DNA of 35,052 nt. It comes from a virus. The stretch's first letter is position 1. Each line of letters begins with the position of its first letter. Both the position numbers and the translations under genes were made by a program. The notes under the pieces were generated by a model. It was not told where the DNA came from and made no database searches. It saw only the letters and a list, made by a program, of their open reading frames with translations. Where the stretch lies: IMG/VR virus record IMGVR_UViG_3300036046_000026, positions 1 through 35,052 of that record. One strand, written 5' to 3'. This document shows positions 1-6,906 of the stretch, piece by piece.

Positions 1-1
1 C

Positions 2-121
2 AATCAGGAGATGCTTGGTCGGGGCAAGCCCGACCTCGTGGTCGCCTTCCCTGGTGGGCGTGGAACGGCGGACATGGTGCGGCGCGCCCGGAAGGCTGGC
101 GTGAGGGTGATCGAGGCATGA
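2..121 (+). CDS. C-terminal end of a SLOG/YspA-like (DUF2493) protein, partial
   Basis: Only the last 39 codons are in the window; the 5' part lies upstream. The readable end contains [20 protein letters not shown] followed by a short Lys/Gly/Val tail. This matches the C-terminus of DUF2493 (YspA-like, SLOG superfamily) proteins, where the GGRGT segment forms part of a nucleotide or ligand-binding Rossmann-like site. The SLOG family is known to bind nucleotide derivatives; the substrate here is unknown. It ends 16 bases before the next gene, whose ribosome-binding site AAAAGGAG follows directly, so the two are probably co-transcribed. Confidence 0.75.
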   Translation, partial: NQEMLGRGKPDLVVAFPGGRGTADMVRRARKAGVRVIEA

Positions 122-137
122 GAAAAGGAGAACAGGG

Positions 138-530
138 ATGGCGGAGCTCACCCCTTGCTATGTGATGCAGCTGGAGGCCCGGTTCTTCCAGTACCTTGAC
201 GTGAAGCCCGACGGCTGCCGGGTGTGGACCGGGGCCCAGAGCCGGGGAGGACAGCGGCCGTATTCAGGCCCCTATGGGAGCTTCTGGGTGGACAGCGAGC
301 ACAACACGGTGCGGGCTCACATCTTCGCCGCGTTCCTGGCTGGCAAGATACCGGACCTTCACGTCCCTGAGGGGAAGCACCTGGACCACGGTTGCGACCA
401 CGGCACCCTGTGCGTCGATTGCACTGAGCTCGTACCGAAGGCGGTGAACCTCAAGCGGGGTCCGGCGAAGGGTCGCTCTCAGAAAATGAGCAAAAGGCAA
501 GATAGGGGGTTGTCTTCTGTCGCAGCGTGA
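138..530 (+). CDS. HNH-endonuclease-like protein, active site possibly degenerate
   Basis: 130 residues; ATG 17 bases after the upstream stop, preceded by AGAAAAGGAG. The N-terminal RFFQYLDVKPDGCRVWTGAQ and the middle VRAHIFAAFLAG...LDHGCDHGTLCVDC follow the pattern of small phage HNH (HNH_3-type) nucleases: an aromatic/Trp N-terminal box, a DH dipeptide, paired cysteines, and a final N-x-x-RG. The usual CVNPxHLE segment reads CVDCTELV here, so the expected Asn and second His are replaced. It may be inactive or a variant. The last codons run into box A of the following leader element. Such genes are commonly mobile; its placement ahead of the modification block may be incidental. Confidence 0.6.
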   Translation: MAELTPCYVMQLEARFFQYLDVKPDGCRVWTGAQSRGGQRPYSGPYGSFWVDSEHNTVRAHIFAAFLAGKIPDLHVPEGKHLDHGCDHGTLCVDCTELVPKAVNLKRGPAKGRSQKMSKRQDRGLSSVAA

Positions 531-562
531 GAGATAGGGGTCTCAGTGTTCTAGAAAAGGAG
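510..562 (+). promoter_or_regulatory. Leader element copy 1 (box A / hairpin / box B)
   Basis: Box A TTGTCTTCTG (510-519) and box B AGAAAAGGAG (553-562) flank a small inverted repeat, TGAGA/TCTCA. Box B is the ribosome-binding site of the GTG-started gene at 570. Box A is preceded by GATAGGGGG, similar to ATAGGGGC at copy 9. Box A lies inside the last codons of the HNH gene, so translation of that gene would run through the element. Confidence 0.6.
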
Positions 563-569
563 ACGACAC

Positions 570-1169
570 GTGATCAAGTTCGGCAACACCACCTACGCTC
601 AGACCCGCACCGCTGCGGAGAACAATGCGGACAAGTATCTCGACCAAATGACCGGCCCGGAGCTCGTCGAGCTCTATCGGCTGATCAAGTCCAATCTCGG
701 CGAAGAGGTGCGCACCACCCGGTTCAGCGATAGCGCGACCGGCATCAAGCGCACCTGGGAAGCCCTGCAGGCCTTCGACGCTGCCAGCGACGAGAGCCTG
801 GGCGCTGCCGACAAGGGCAAGGTCGAGCTCACCGACGCAGACAAGAAGCAGATCAAGGACGAGGCGGCCGACCGCAAGGCCACCCAGCCCAAGACCCGCA
901 AGCCGCGCGGCATGCGCTTCGTGTTCCCGGCCGGTGACGAGATCAAGTCGGTCCGCCCCGGCACCTTCCGCGCCAAGCTCGTCGAGCTCTTCTCGACCGG
1001 CAAGGGAGCCACCTTCGACGAGGCCATGGCCGCGACCTGGGGCTCGAAGAAGGGCATGGACGAGGAAACGGCCAAGAAGACCACCTACGAAGGCATCCGC
1101 CTGCTGCACTACTATGTCGGCTACGGCATGAAGCAGGACGCGGAAGGCCGCATCACCATCCACAAGTAA
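570..1169 (+). CDS. Hypothetical protein with winged-helix-like C-terminus
   Basis: 199 residues starting at GTG, eight bases after AGAAAAGGAG. The middle is charged and Lys/Glu-rich. The C-terminal third, from about residue 125 (RPGTFRAKLVELFSTGKGAT), resembles the short winged-helix units of DUF3489-like proteins (fixed start, AKL..LL, GATxxE). The 63-residue protein at 19165 shows a similar pattern. A DNA-binding role is plausible but not proven. It sits just upstream of the thymidine-modification genes, separated by a leader hairpin. Confidence 0.7.
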   Translation: MIKFGNTTYAQTRTAAENNADKYLDQMTGPELVELYRLIKSNLGEEVRTTRFSDSATGIKRTWEALQAFDAASDESLGAADKGKVELTDADKKQIKDEAADRKATQPKTRKPRGMRFVFPAGDEIKSVRPGTFRAKLVELFSTGKGATFDEAMAATWGSKKGMDEETAKKTTYEGIRLLHYYVGYGMKQDAEGRITIHK

Positions 1170-1178
1170 CCGATTGCC

Positions 1179-1220
1179 TTCTGCTCCGGGAGCCGCGACG
1201 CTCCCGGAGCAGAAAGGGAG
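1179..1220 (+). promoter_or_regulatory. Leader element copy 2: perfect 14-bp hairpin before the modification operon
   Basis: TTCTGCTCCGGGAG (1179-1192) and CTCCCGGAGCAGAA (1201-1214) are perfect reverse complements with an 8-base loop. The 3' arm runs directly into AGGGAG, the ribosome-binding site of the gene starting at 1226. The ends (TTCTG...CAGAA) are the same pairing halves of boxes A and B seen in the other leaders. There is no U-run after the stem, so it is less likely to be a terminator than a 5' leader or RNA-processing structure. Confidence 0.6.
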
Positions 1221-1225
1221 TGCAC

Positions 1226-2095
1226 ATGGCAGGACGTAACTACGAGCGCCTCGACATCTACAAGTTCGGGGCGCACCTTCTTGAGACCGGGGACCTGGAC
1301 CCCGTGTACATCGCTCTCGACAAGATGGAGTGGCAGGACGCAGACCAGCAAGCGCGCTGGCTCATTGCGTACTGGTGCTTCTACCATTGTGGCGCGGCCT
1401 CCTACATCAGCGAAGCCAACGGCAAGGAATTCTGGCAGCGGATGTCCATCGCCGCCAAGAACGAGACGGCAGCCCCCGACGGCGGCCGGTGGCCCAGGGG
1501 CAGCGAGCGGCGGCACTTCCGGGGTGAGGCTTCGGTCAAGGCGGTCACCAAGCTCTGGGGGCGCTACATGGACGAGCCGCATCAGATGGTCGAAGAGATC
1601 GCTGCTGGCGAGGGCTCACTGCCCTACGCCACGGTGGCAGGCCGCGCTAAGGAGCTCCCCCTGTTCGGGCCCTGGATCAGCTTCAAGGTCTGCGACATGC
1701 TCGACCGCCTGGGCATCGTGCCGGTGGACTTCGACCAGGCTGCCGTCTTCATGTTCGACGACCCGGTCAAGGCCGCGCTGACCCTGTGGCGTCAGCACTC
1801 GAAGCTGCCCGACGACGCTCAGCCCAAGAGCGACGCGGTCAAGGTGCAGATCATCGAGAACGTGGTCAGCCACCTGAGCGAGCACTTCAAGGACTTCACC
1901 GCCCCGCCCCGTCACGAGCGGCCGGTCGGGCTGCAGGAGATCGAGACGATCCTCTGCAAGTGGAAGAGCCACCGGAACGGCCACTACCCGCTGTTCAACG
2001 ACATCGACGAGATCAGGCACGGGCTCCAGGGCTGGAGCGAGGCCAGCGAAACGGCGCGGGGCATGCTCCACGCCATGCCGAAGGGCAGCGCATGA
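1226..2095 (+). CDS. Amino-acid:DNA transferase family protein (aGPT-Pplase3-like)
   Basis: 289 residues. ATG 1226 is preferred over GTG 1220 because the latter overlaps the ribosome-binding site. Characteristic segments are YKFGAHLLETGDLDPVYIAL near the N-terminus, RWLIAYWCFYHCGAAS, WPRGSERRHFRG, and GPWISFKVCDMLDRLGIVPV followed by AAVFMFDDPVKAA. These fit the alpha-glutamyl/putrescinyl thymine pyrophosphorylase clade 3 family, a DNA-glycosylase-like helical fold. Relatives replace the (pyro)phosphate on 5-phosphomethyl-dU in DNA with an amino acid or amine. It heads an overlapping operon with the FAD enzyme and 5-hmdU kinase, which supports this role. The amino acid used cannot be read from sequence. 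Confidence 0.8.
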   Translation: MAGRNYERLDIYKFGAHLLETGDLDPVYIALDKMEWQDADQQARWLIAYWCFYHCGAASYISEANGKEFWQRMSIAAKNETAAPDGGRWPRGSERRHFRGEASVKAVTKLWGRYMDEPHQMVEEIAAGEGSLPYATVAGRAKELPLFGPWISFKVCDMLDRLGIVPVDFDQAAVFMFDDPVKAALTLWRQHSKLPDDAQPKSDAVKVQIIENVVSHLSEHFKDFTAPPRHERPVGLQEIETILCKWKSHRNGHYPLFNDIDEIRHGLQGWSEASETARGMLHAMPKGSA

Positions 2096-2517
2096 TCACC
2101 GCGTTCTCCGGGGAGCACCGCTGGCTCAGCAATTTCTGGCCCGCTCAGGTCGAATGGGAGGGGTTGACCTACGCCACGGTCGAGCATGCCTACCAGGCCG
2201 CCAAGTTTCCGGCCGACAGCGGCATCCGGGAGGCAATCCGCGACTGCCCGACCCCCGGCAAGGCGAAGCGCCTGGCGCACTCGTTCGCTGACCGGATGAG
2301 CCCAGACTACCAGGAGCGCAAGCTGGCGGTCATGGAGGCGCTGTTGCGCGCCAAATTCGCCCTCCCTGGGCTTCGTGATCAGCTGCTCTCAACCGGCGAC
2401 CAGGAGCTCGTGGAGGGCAACACCTGGAACGACACATTCTGGGGCGTATGCCGAGGCAAGGGGACAAACCACCTTGGCCGCCTTCTCATGCAGATTAGAA
2501 AGGAGCTCACCGCATGA
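2092..2517 (+). CDS. NADAR (YbiA-like) domain protein
   Basis: 141 residues; ATG overlaps the previous stop (ATGA). The whole protein is one NADAR domain: FSGEHRWLSNFWPA at the start, TYATVEHAYQAAKF, TPGKAKRLAH, a central MEALLRAKF, and the C-terminal EGNTWNDTFWGVCRGKGTNH. Known NADAR proteins are N-glycosidases acting on riboflavin intermediates or on ADP-ribosylated guanine in DNA. Here it is embedded by start/stop overlaps between two thymidine-modification genes. Possible roles are removing ADP-ribose placed by a host DarT-type defence, or a step in nucleotide chemistry. The family call is strong; the role is inference. Confidence 0.9.
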   Translation: MITAFSGEHRWLSNFWPAQVEWEGLTYATVEHAYQAAKFPADSGIREAIRDCPTPGKAKRLAHSFADRMSPDYQERKLAVMEALLRAKFALPGLRDQLLSTGDQELVEGNTWNDTFWGVCRGKGTNHLGRLLMQIRKELTA

Positions 2518-3428
2518 AGGTCCATATCGAAGGCATGGGGCTGACCGGCTCGATGTTGGCGCGCCTGCTCTGGCGCAACGAGGTCGACTTCACCTGGCAC
2601 GACAGCCGTGACCCCCGTGTCGCCTGGCAGGCCTCCACCGGGGCCATCTACCCGTCTGGCTCGGAGAAATTCGGCCCTGACGAGGCATGCCGGGAGGTGT
2701 GGGCTCAATGGCACGAGCAGGACCTGTTCGAGGGCGCGACCGAAGAAGCCCGCTTCGTGTACTGCACCAAGGCACCCCCGCACGGCGGCAAGTACGCTCG
2801 TGAGCAGCTGGAGAGCGGCCTGTGGCTGGCTGGGCCCAGCGCCTTCCACCTCAACGCCCAGAAGCTCGTCCCGGCCACCCGTGAGCTATTCGCTGAGGGT
2901 GAGGTCCAGGCGGCCTTCGCCCCCAAGATGGACGACGTGGACTGGTACATCCAGGCACACGGCTGGGGCAAGCGCCTGGGTCACGTGTATTGGGGCTGGA
3001 CCCGGCTGGTCACACTCGACTACGACCGCTCGCTCTACCAGCGCGATGGCCAGGAGATGCGTCCGGCCTTCTACTTCCGGGAGGGCCGCTTCATCATGGC
3101 CTACGCCTACCCGGTGCCGGACACGCCCTACTGGTACGCGGGGAGCTCGATCATCAAGCAGCCGGTGATGGGCCGCAAGAGCCTGTCCATGGAGGACAAG
3201 TACGAGCGGTGGAAGGCCAACTTCGAGCGCCTGGGCATGGGGTCGGTCAAGGTGGCCCAGGAGGGCGAATTCATCGAAGGGTGGCGGCCTGCCGCCAAGG
3301 CGGACGACGAGGCCTGGACGCGGGTGCGCGGCAACGCCATCACCGTGCGGCCGCTCTGGAACAGCGGCATCCGCCACTTCCCGAAGCAATGGGCTGGCAT
3401 CGCCCAGACCCTGGGGCTGCAGCCATGA
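2514..3428 (+). CDS. FAD-dependent oxidoreductase, predicted modified-thymidine lyase
   Basis: 304 residues; ATG overlaps the previous stop and follows AAAGGAG. The N-terminus has a Rossmann dinucleotide motif, GMGLTG (residues 7-12), with a further acidic/basic strand end (WHDSRD), typical of the DAO-type FAD fold. The C-terminus has NAITVRPLWNSGIRHFPKQW, consistent with the FAD-contacting end. In other hypermodifying phages a FAD-dependent lyase next to the kinase and transferase cleaves the amino-acid adduct to leave an aminomethyl group. The tight operon makes the same role likely here. A more general FAD oxidase cannot be excluded. Confidence 0.75.
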   Translation: MKVHIEGMGLTGSMLARLLWRNEVDFTWHDSRDPRVAWQASTGAIYPSGSEKFGPDEACREVWAQWHEQDLFEGATEEARFVYCTKAPPHGGKYAREQLESGLWLAGPSAFHLNAQKLVPATRELFAEGEVQAAFAPKMDDVDWYIQAHGWGKRLGHVYWGWTRLVTLDYDRSLYQRDGQEMRPAFYFREGRFIMAYAYPVPDTPYWYAGSSIIKQPVMGRKSLSMEDKYERWKANFERLGMGSVKVAQEGEFIEGWRPAAKADDEAWTRVRGNAITVRPLWNSGIRHFPKQWAGIAQTLGLQP

Positions 3429-4060
3429 TCGTCAACATCAGGGGCACGAGCGGCTCCGGCAAGACCACGCTCACCCGCAAGGTGATGGAGCTCTACCGGG
3501 GCAAGTCGGCTGTCAAGGTCAAGGACCGCAAGCGGCCTATCGGCTACATCTACCAGCACCCGGCCGGTGGGCGGCCGCTGGCAGTGATCGGTCACTACGA
3601 GACCGCCTGTGGTGGCTGTGACACGATCACTGACCAGGACCACATCTATGAGCTCGTACGCCAGTCGCACGACGCGGGGATGGACGTGCTCTACGAGGGC
3701 CTGCTGATCAGCGCAGAGGTCAACCGCGCGGTGAAGCTGCACGAGGATGGGCTGCTGTTGCTCGTGGTCGCGCTGGACACACCCCTGGACGTGTGCCTTG
3801 CCTCGATCAATCAGCGCCGCCAGGCGGACTTCGACCGCCGCGTGGCCAAGATCGAGGCCGAGAATGCTGAGCGCGCCGCGCGCGGCCGCAAGCTGCTGGA
3901 GCTCCCGGAGCCGAAGGGCGATGTCAACCCCAAGAACACTGCCAGCAAGTTCAGCGGGGTCAAGACATCCATGCGGCGGCTGGAGGAAGCCGGGGTGCGC
4001 GCCGTCTGGGCCGACCGCGACCAGGGGCTGGAGATCATCAAGAAGGAGCTAGGGCTGTGA
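3425..4060 (+). CDS. 5-hydroxymethyl-deoxyuridine DNA kinase (P-loop)
   Basis: 211 residues; ATG overlaps the upstream stop. The Walker A loop GTSGSGKTT is at residues 7-15. A conserved GHYETACGGCDTI segment near residue 60 is typical of the phage 5-hmdU DNA kinase group. These enzymes phosphorylate 5-hydroxymethyl-dU within DNA to give the activated 5-phosphomethyl base that transferases then attack. A charged linker (about residues 140-185) precedes a short C-terminal strand/helix. Its neighbours (transferase-like genes both sides, FAD enzyme before) agree with this assignment. Confidence 0.85.
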   Translation: MIVNIRGTSGSGKTTLTRKVMELYRGKSAVKVKDRKRPIGYIYQHPAGGRPLAVIGHYETACGGCDTITDQDHIYELVRQSHDAGMDVLYEGLLISAEVNRAVKLHEDGLLLLVVALDTPLDVCLASINQRRQADFDRRVAKIEAENAERAARGRKLLELPEPKGDVNPKNTASKFSGVKTSMRRLEEAGVRAVWADRDQGLEIIKKELGL

Positions 4061-4356
4061 AGAGGTTCTGGAGGTTCTGCCGCCGCTGTGCGGCCTACGT
4101 CACGCGCAAGAATTTGTCGATGTTCGACTTGCTCGTGATCGTCGGAATGCTGCGTCTGCTCGACCAGTACCGCTACTGGGACGCGGCCATGCTGCTCCTG
4201 TTCAGCAGCATGGTCTCGGTGGCGCTCAAGAGCATGGCTGGGACGCTGGACGACAAGCGCATTGTCGTCACGCACAGCAGCCTGCAAATCCCGCCTGAGC
4301 TCAACACGGCCGGTTTCGCCAAGCGTGTCGCGGAGCGGTTCCGTGCAAGGGACTGA
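4057..4356 (+). CDS. Small membrane protein, unknown
   Basis: 99 residues, GTG start overlapping the kinase stop (GTGA). A basic N-terminus (KRFWRFCRRC) is followed by hydrophobic stretches around residues 23-36 and 42-58, suggesting one or two membrane segments. The soluble tail ends with RVAERFRARD. No family recognised. Its position inside the modification operon does not by itself give a function. Confidence 0.65.
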   Translation: MKRFWRFCRRCAAYVTRKNLSMFDLLVIVGMLRLLDQYRYWDAAMLLLFSSMVSVALKSMAGTLDDKRIVVTHSSLQIPPELNTAGFAKRVAERFRARD

Positions 4357-5233
4357 GCGGTTCTTCGCCTATGCGCGGGCTCGCTACGAGCTCATGCTCA
4401 CCAAGGAGCTCGACCTGGCACTGACCGACGGTGCCGGGGCTCCCTGGACTGATGACCCCATCCTGGCGGCCTACCGCTTCTGCAACGTGTTCCGTGAAGA
4501 CGACCGGGTGACCCGGTGGTTTCGCGACACCATCCGGGAGCCGCTTGGCCAGGATGGGCCGCGTCAGCTGCTGGCGGCGGTGGTGTTCCGCTGGTTCAAC
4601 AAGATCGAAACCGGGGAGCTCCTCAAACCCCTGCTCCTGGGCACCTGGAACACCGAAGAGGCGCGCCGACTGCTCAAGGACCGCGTCGCCTCTGGGCATA
4701 CCATCCTAGGCGCTGCCTACATGATCAAGAGCCCACCGGGCATGGACAAGGTCGACGGGCTGCTCAGCTGCATCGACCCCATTGCCCAGGAGGCTGAGCA
4801 CCTCGCCTGGCACATCGACCCCGGCGAGACCGAGCTCCAGGGCGTTCACGACTGCCTCAAGGAGTACCCCTACCTGGGGGCCTTCATGGCCTACGAGATC
4901 GTGACCGACCTGCGACACACCTTCCTGCTCGATCAGGCCCCAGACATCATGACGTGGGCGTCGGCAGGCCCAGGAGCGGCGCGGGGGCTCTGCCGGGTGC
5001 AGGGTCTCCCTTTGGGGACGCTGCGCTACCAAGGTCCACGCGACCAGCAGACGCTGATTGCGGGGATGCGTTGTCTTCTGGCACAGTCCCAGGACCCGGC
5101 CTTCTGGCCGGTCGACTGGCCTCGCTGGGAGATGCGCGATGTCGAGCACACGCTGTGTGAGTTCGACAAATATGAGCGCGCTCGCTTAGGTGAGGGCGCG
5201 CCGAAGCAGAGGTACCAACCGAGAAAGGGATGA
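4343..5233 (+). CDS. HMUDK_hel / aGPT-Pplase2-like protein, second thymidine-modification protein
   Basis: 296 residues from GTG 4343 (GGAG upstream; overlaps the previous gene). Diagnostic stretches: PWTDDPILAAYRFCNVFRED, DDRVTRWFRD, GAYMIKSP, YLGAFMAYEIVTDLRHT, WASAGPGAARGL, and the C-terminal EMRDVEHTLCEFDKYERA. This is the all-helical domain known as HMUDK_hel (alpha-glutamyl/putrescinyl thymine pyrophosphorylase clade 2). In some phages it is fused to the 5-hmdU kinase; here it is a separate gene just after the kinase. It likely binds or processes phosphorylated hmdU in DNA. Having clade 2 and clade 3 proteins together raises the question of division of labour. Confidence 0.8.
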   Translation: MQGTERFFAYARARYELMLTKELDLALTDGAGAPWTDDPILAAYRFCNVFREDDRVTRWFRDTIREPLGQDGPRQLLAAVVFRWFNKIETGELLKPLLLGTWNTEEARRLLKDRVASGHTILGAAYMIKSPPGMDKVDGLLSCIDPIAQEAEHLAWHIDPGETELQGVHDCLKEYPYLGAFMAYEIVTDLRHTFLLDQAPDIMTWASAGPGAARGLCRVQGLPLGTLRYQGPRDQQTLIAGMRCLLAQSQDPAFWPVDWPRWEMRDVEHTLCEFDKYERARLGEGAPKQRYQPRKG

Positions 5234-5234
5234 C

Positions 5235-5852
5235 ATGTCCACAATCCGTATCAATGCCGAGCTCAGGGACGGCATCATTGCCAACGCCCTGACCCAGCGG
5301 TTCGCGGCCGACCGGCTGCAGATCGCTGAACAAGAAGAGAAGCTCCACCAGCTGACCAAGGCCCGCGACCAGGCTGGCTACGAGGCAGCCTTCTCCGAGA
5401 TCGATCGCAAGCGTCTCCAGGCCGCTCCCGAGGGCTGGTTTCCCAAGTCGAGCAGCGTGAAGGTGGCGGTCGAAGACACCAACGAGGTCATCCAGATCAG
5501 CTTCGCCGAAGCGCAGCGGGTGCCCTACGAGGTGCACGACAACCGCCACGGCACCCATATCGCCTCGATCATCAAGCCCGACCACCCCTATATGGCCGCG
5601 CGCAACGCGGTGCGGGACGCCAAGGCCATCAAGGAGGCCATGGAAAAGGACGTGCAGGAGCGCGAGCGCGCCCTTCGCGCCAAGGTCAAGGCGGTCATCG
5701 AGAGCGTCACCACCGTCGGCCGTCTGGTCGAGGTCTGGCCTGAGGTCCAGGACTTCCTGCCTGAGGTCATGGCGGGGCCGAAGGGCAATCTGCCGGCAAC
5801 CCTCATCAGCGACCTGAATGCCGAGCTCGGCATCGTGCGGGAGGCCGCCTAA
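5235..5852 (+). CDS. Possible Nmad5-type nucleotide-modification-associated protein
   Basis: 205 residues; ATG 5235 lies just after AGAAAGGGATGAC. The N-terminus INAELRDGIIANALTQRFAA is followed by a coiled, charged stretch and then APEGWFPKSSSVKVAV. This layout recalls the phage Nmad5 family (putative nucleotide-modification-associated domain 5), which travels with DNA-base-modification genes. The C-terminal half is helical, with an ERERALRAKVKAVI segment and a Trp/Pro-rich VEVWPEVQDFLPEV. The biochemical role of the family is not established. The assignment rests on remembered family pattern and context. Confidence 0.5.
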   Translation: MSTIRINAELRDGIIANALTQRFAADRLQIAEQEEKLHQLTKARDQAGYEAAFSEIDRKRLQAAPEGWFPKSSSVKVAVEDTNEVIQISFAEAQRVPYEVHDNRHGTHIASIIKPDHPYMAARNAVRDAKAIKEAMEKDVQERERALRAKVKAVIESVTTVGRLVEVWPEVQDFLPEVMAGPKGNLPATLISDLNAELGIVREAA

Positions 5853-5853
5853 C

Positions 5854-6906
5854 ATGCATGTGATCCGGACCCGGAACGTCCAGGAGGCGCTGCCCAAGGC
5901 GCTCGTCGACCTGGACCAGGTAGGCATCGACCGCGAGAGCAGGAACGGGCCCGTGCGCCTGTTTCCGGGTCCGGTCACCACCGTCTATGAAGAACCGTGC
6001 GAGCGGGTGATCTACTACCCAGAGCGCGACGCCAACCCGTTCTTCCACCTCTTCGAGAGCCTGTGGATGCTGGCAGGGCGCAACGACGTGAAGTACGTGG
6101 CGCACTTCGTCAAGCGGATGAAGACGTTCAGCGACGACGGCAAGACCCTGCACGGGGCCTACGGCGCGCGCTGGCTCAACTGGTTTCAGCAGCCGACCCC
6201 TGATGGCGAGGGCTTCATGCTGCAGGATCAGCTGCTCGACGTGATCGACGCTCTCAAGCGCAATCCCGACGACCGCCGCCAGGTCATCAGCATGTGGGAC
6301 GGCCATGTCGACCCGCCGACCGCGCGCGCCGGGGGCAAGGACGTGCCCTGCAACACGCACATCTACGTCTCGGTCAGCACCGAAGGGCGGCTGGACATGA
6401 CGCTGTGCAATCGCTCGAATGACGTGGTGTGGGGTGCCTACGGGGCCAACGCGGTCCACTTCTCGTACCTCCAGGAATTCCTGGCGGCCGGGGTCGGTGT
6501 GCCGGTCGGTCGGCTCTACCAGATGAGCAACAACCTCCACGCCTACCACGCCACGCTGGAGCAGGTGCAGCCCATCCTCCAGCGGGTGCCCTACAACCCC
6601 TATGCCGAGGGGCTGGTCGAGCCCTACCCGCTCGTCTCCACCAACATCAAGCAGTGGCGCGAGGACCTGAGCGTGTTCCTCGACGTTGGACCTACCCCTG
6701 GGCTTCGTGACCCGTTCTTCCGCCGCGTCGCCATCCCCATGTGGCTGGCCCACCAGGCGTACAAGGAAGCAGACGACCTGGAGCGGTTCGAGCTCGCCTT
6801 CGAGAACCTCAGCCAGTGCCACGCGGCCGACTGGCGGGTGGCCTGCCAGGAATGGCTGGAGCGCCGTCGGGACGCCCAGGCGAAGCGTGAAGAGGAAGCT
6901 GAGTGA
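5854..6906 (+). CDS. Thymidylate-synthase-fold enzyme, predicted dUMP hydroxymethylase
   Basis: 350 residues from ATG 5854. The catalytic Cys is C166 in DVPCNTHIY. The RSNDVVWGAYGANAVHFS box follows, with the Asn that in TS enzymes selects uridine over cytosine, and a YHATLEQ His box. The N-terminus NPFFHLFESLWMLAG and HGAYGARW are typical of TS-fold members. The preserved Asn argues for dUMP, not dCMP, as substrate. In a kinase/transferase context the likely product is 5-hydroxymethyl-dUMP; ordinary dTMP synthesis is the alternative. The C-terminal 40 residues are charged and poorly conserved. Confidence 0.85.
   Translation: MHVIRTRNVQEALPKALVDLDQVGIDRESRNGPVRLFPGPVTTVYEEPCERVIYYPERDANPFFHLFESLWMLAGRNDVKYVAHFVKRMKTFSDDGKTLHGAYGARWLNWFQQPTPDGEGFMLQDQLLDVIDALKRNPDDRRQVISMWDGHVDPPTARAGGKDVPCNTHIYVSVSTEGRLDMTLCNRSNDVVWGAYGANAVHFSYLQEFLAAGVGVPVGRLYQMSNNLHAYHATLEQVQPILQRVPYNPYAEGLVEPYPLVSTNIKQWREDLSVFLDVGPTPGLRDPFFRRVAIPMWLAHQAYKEADDLERFELAFENLSQCHAADWRVACQEWLERRRDAQAKREEEAE

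Noticed and set aside
543-1163. Long open frames on the - strand opposite many genes (for example 543-1163, 2886-3389, 4947-5981, 5806-6924, 12614-13618, 31820-32992)
   Set aside because: They are shadows of GC-rich + strand genes: translations are low-complexity Val/Leu/Gly/Arg mixes without motifs, lack ribosome-binding sites, and conflict with well-supported families on the + strand.
1220-1225. GTG 1220 as the start of the aGPT-Pplase3-like gene
   Set aside because: It overlaps the AGGGAG ribosome-binding site; ATG 1226 has proper spacing.
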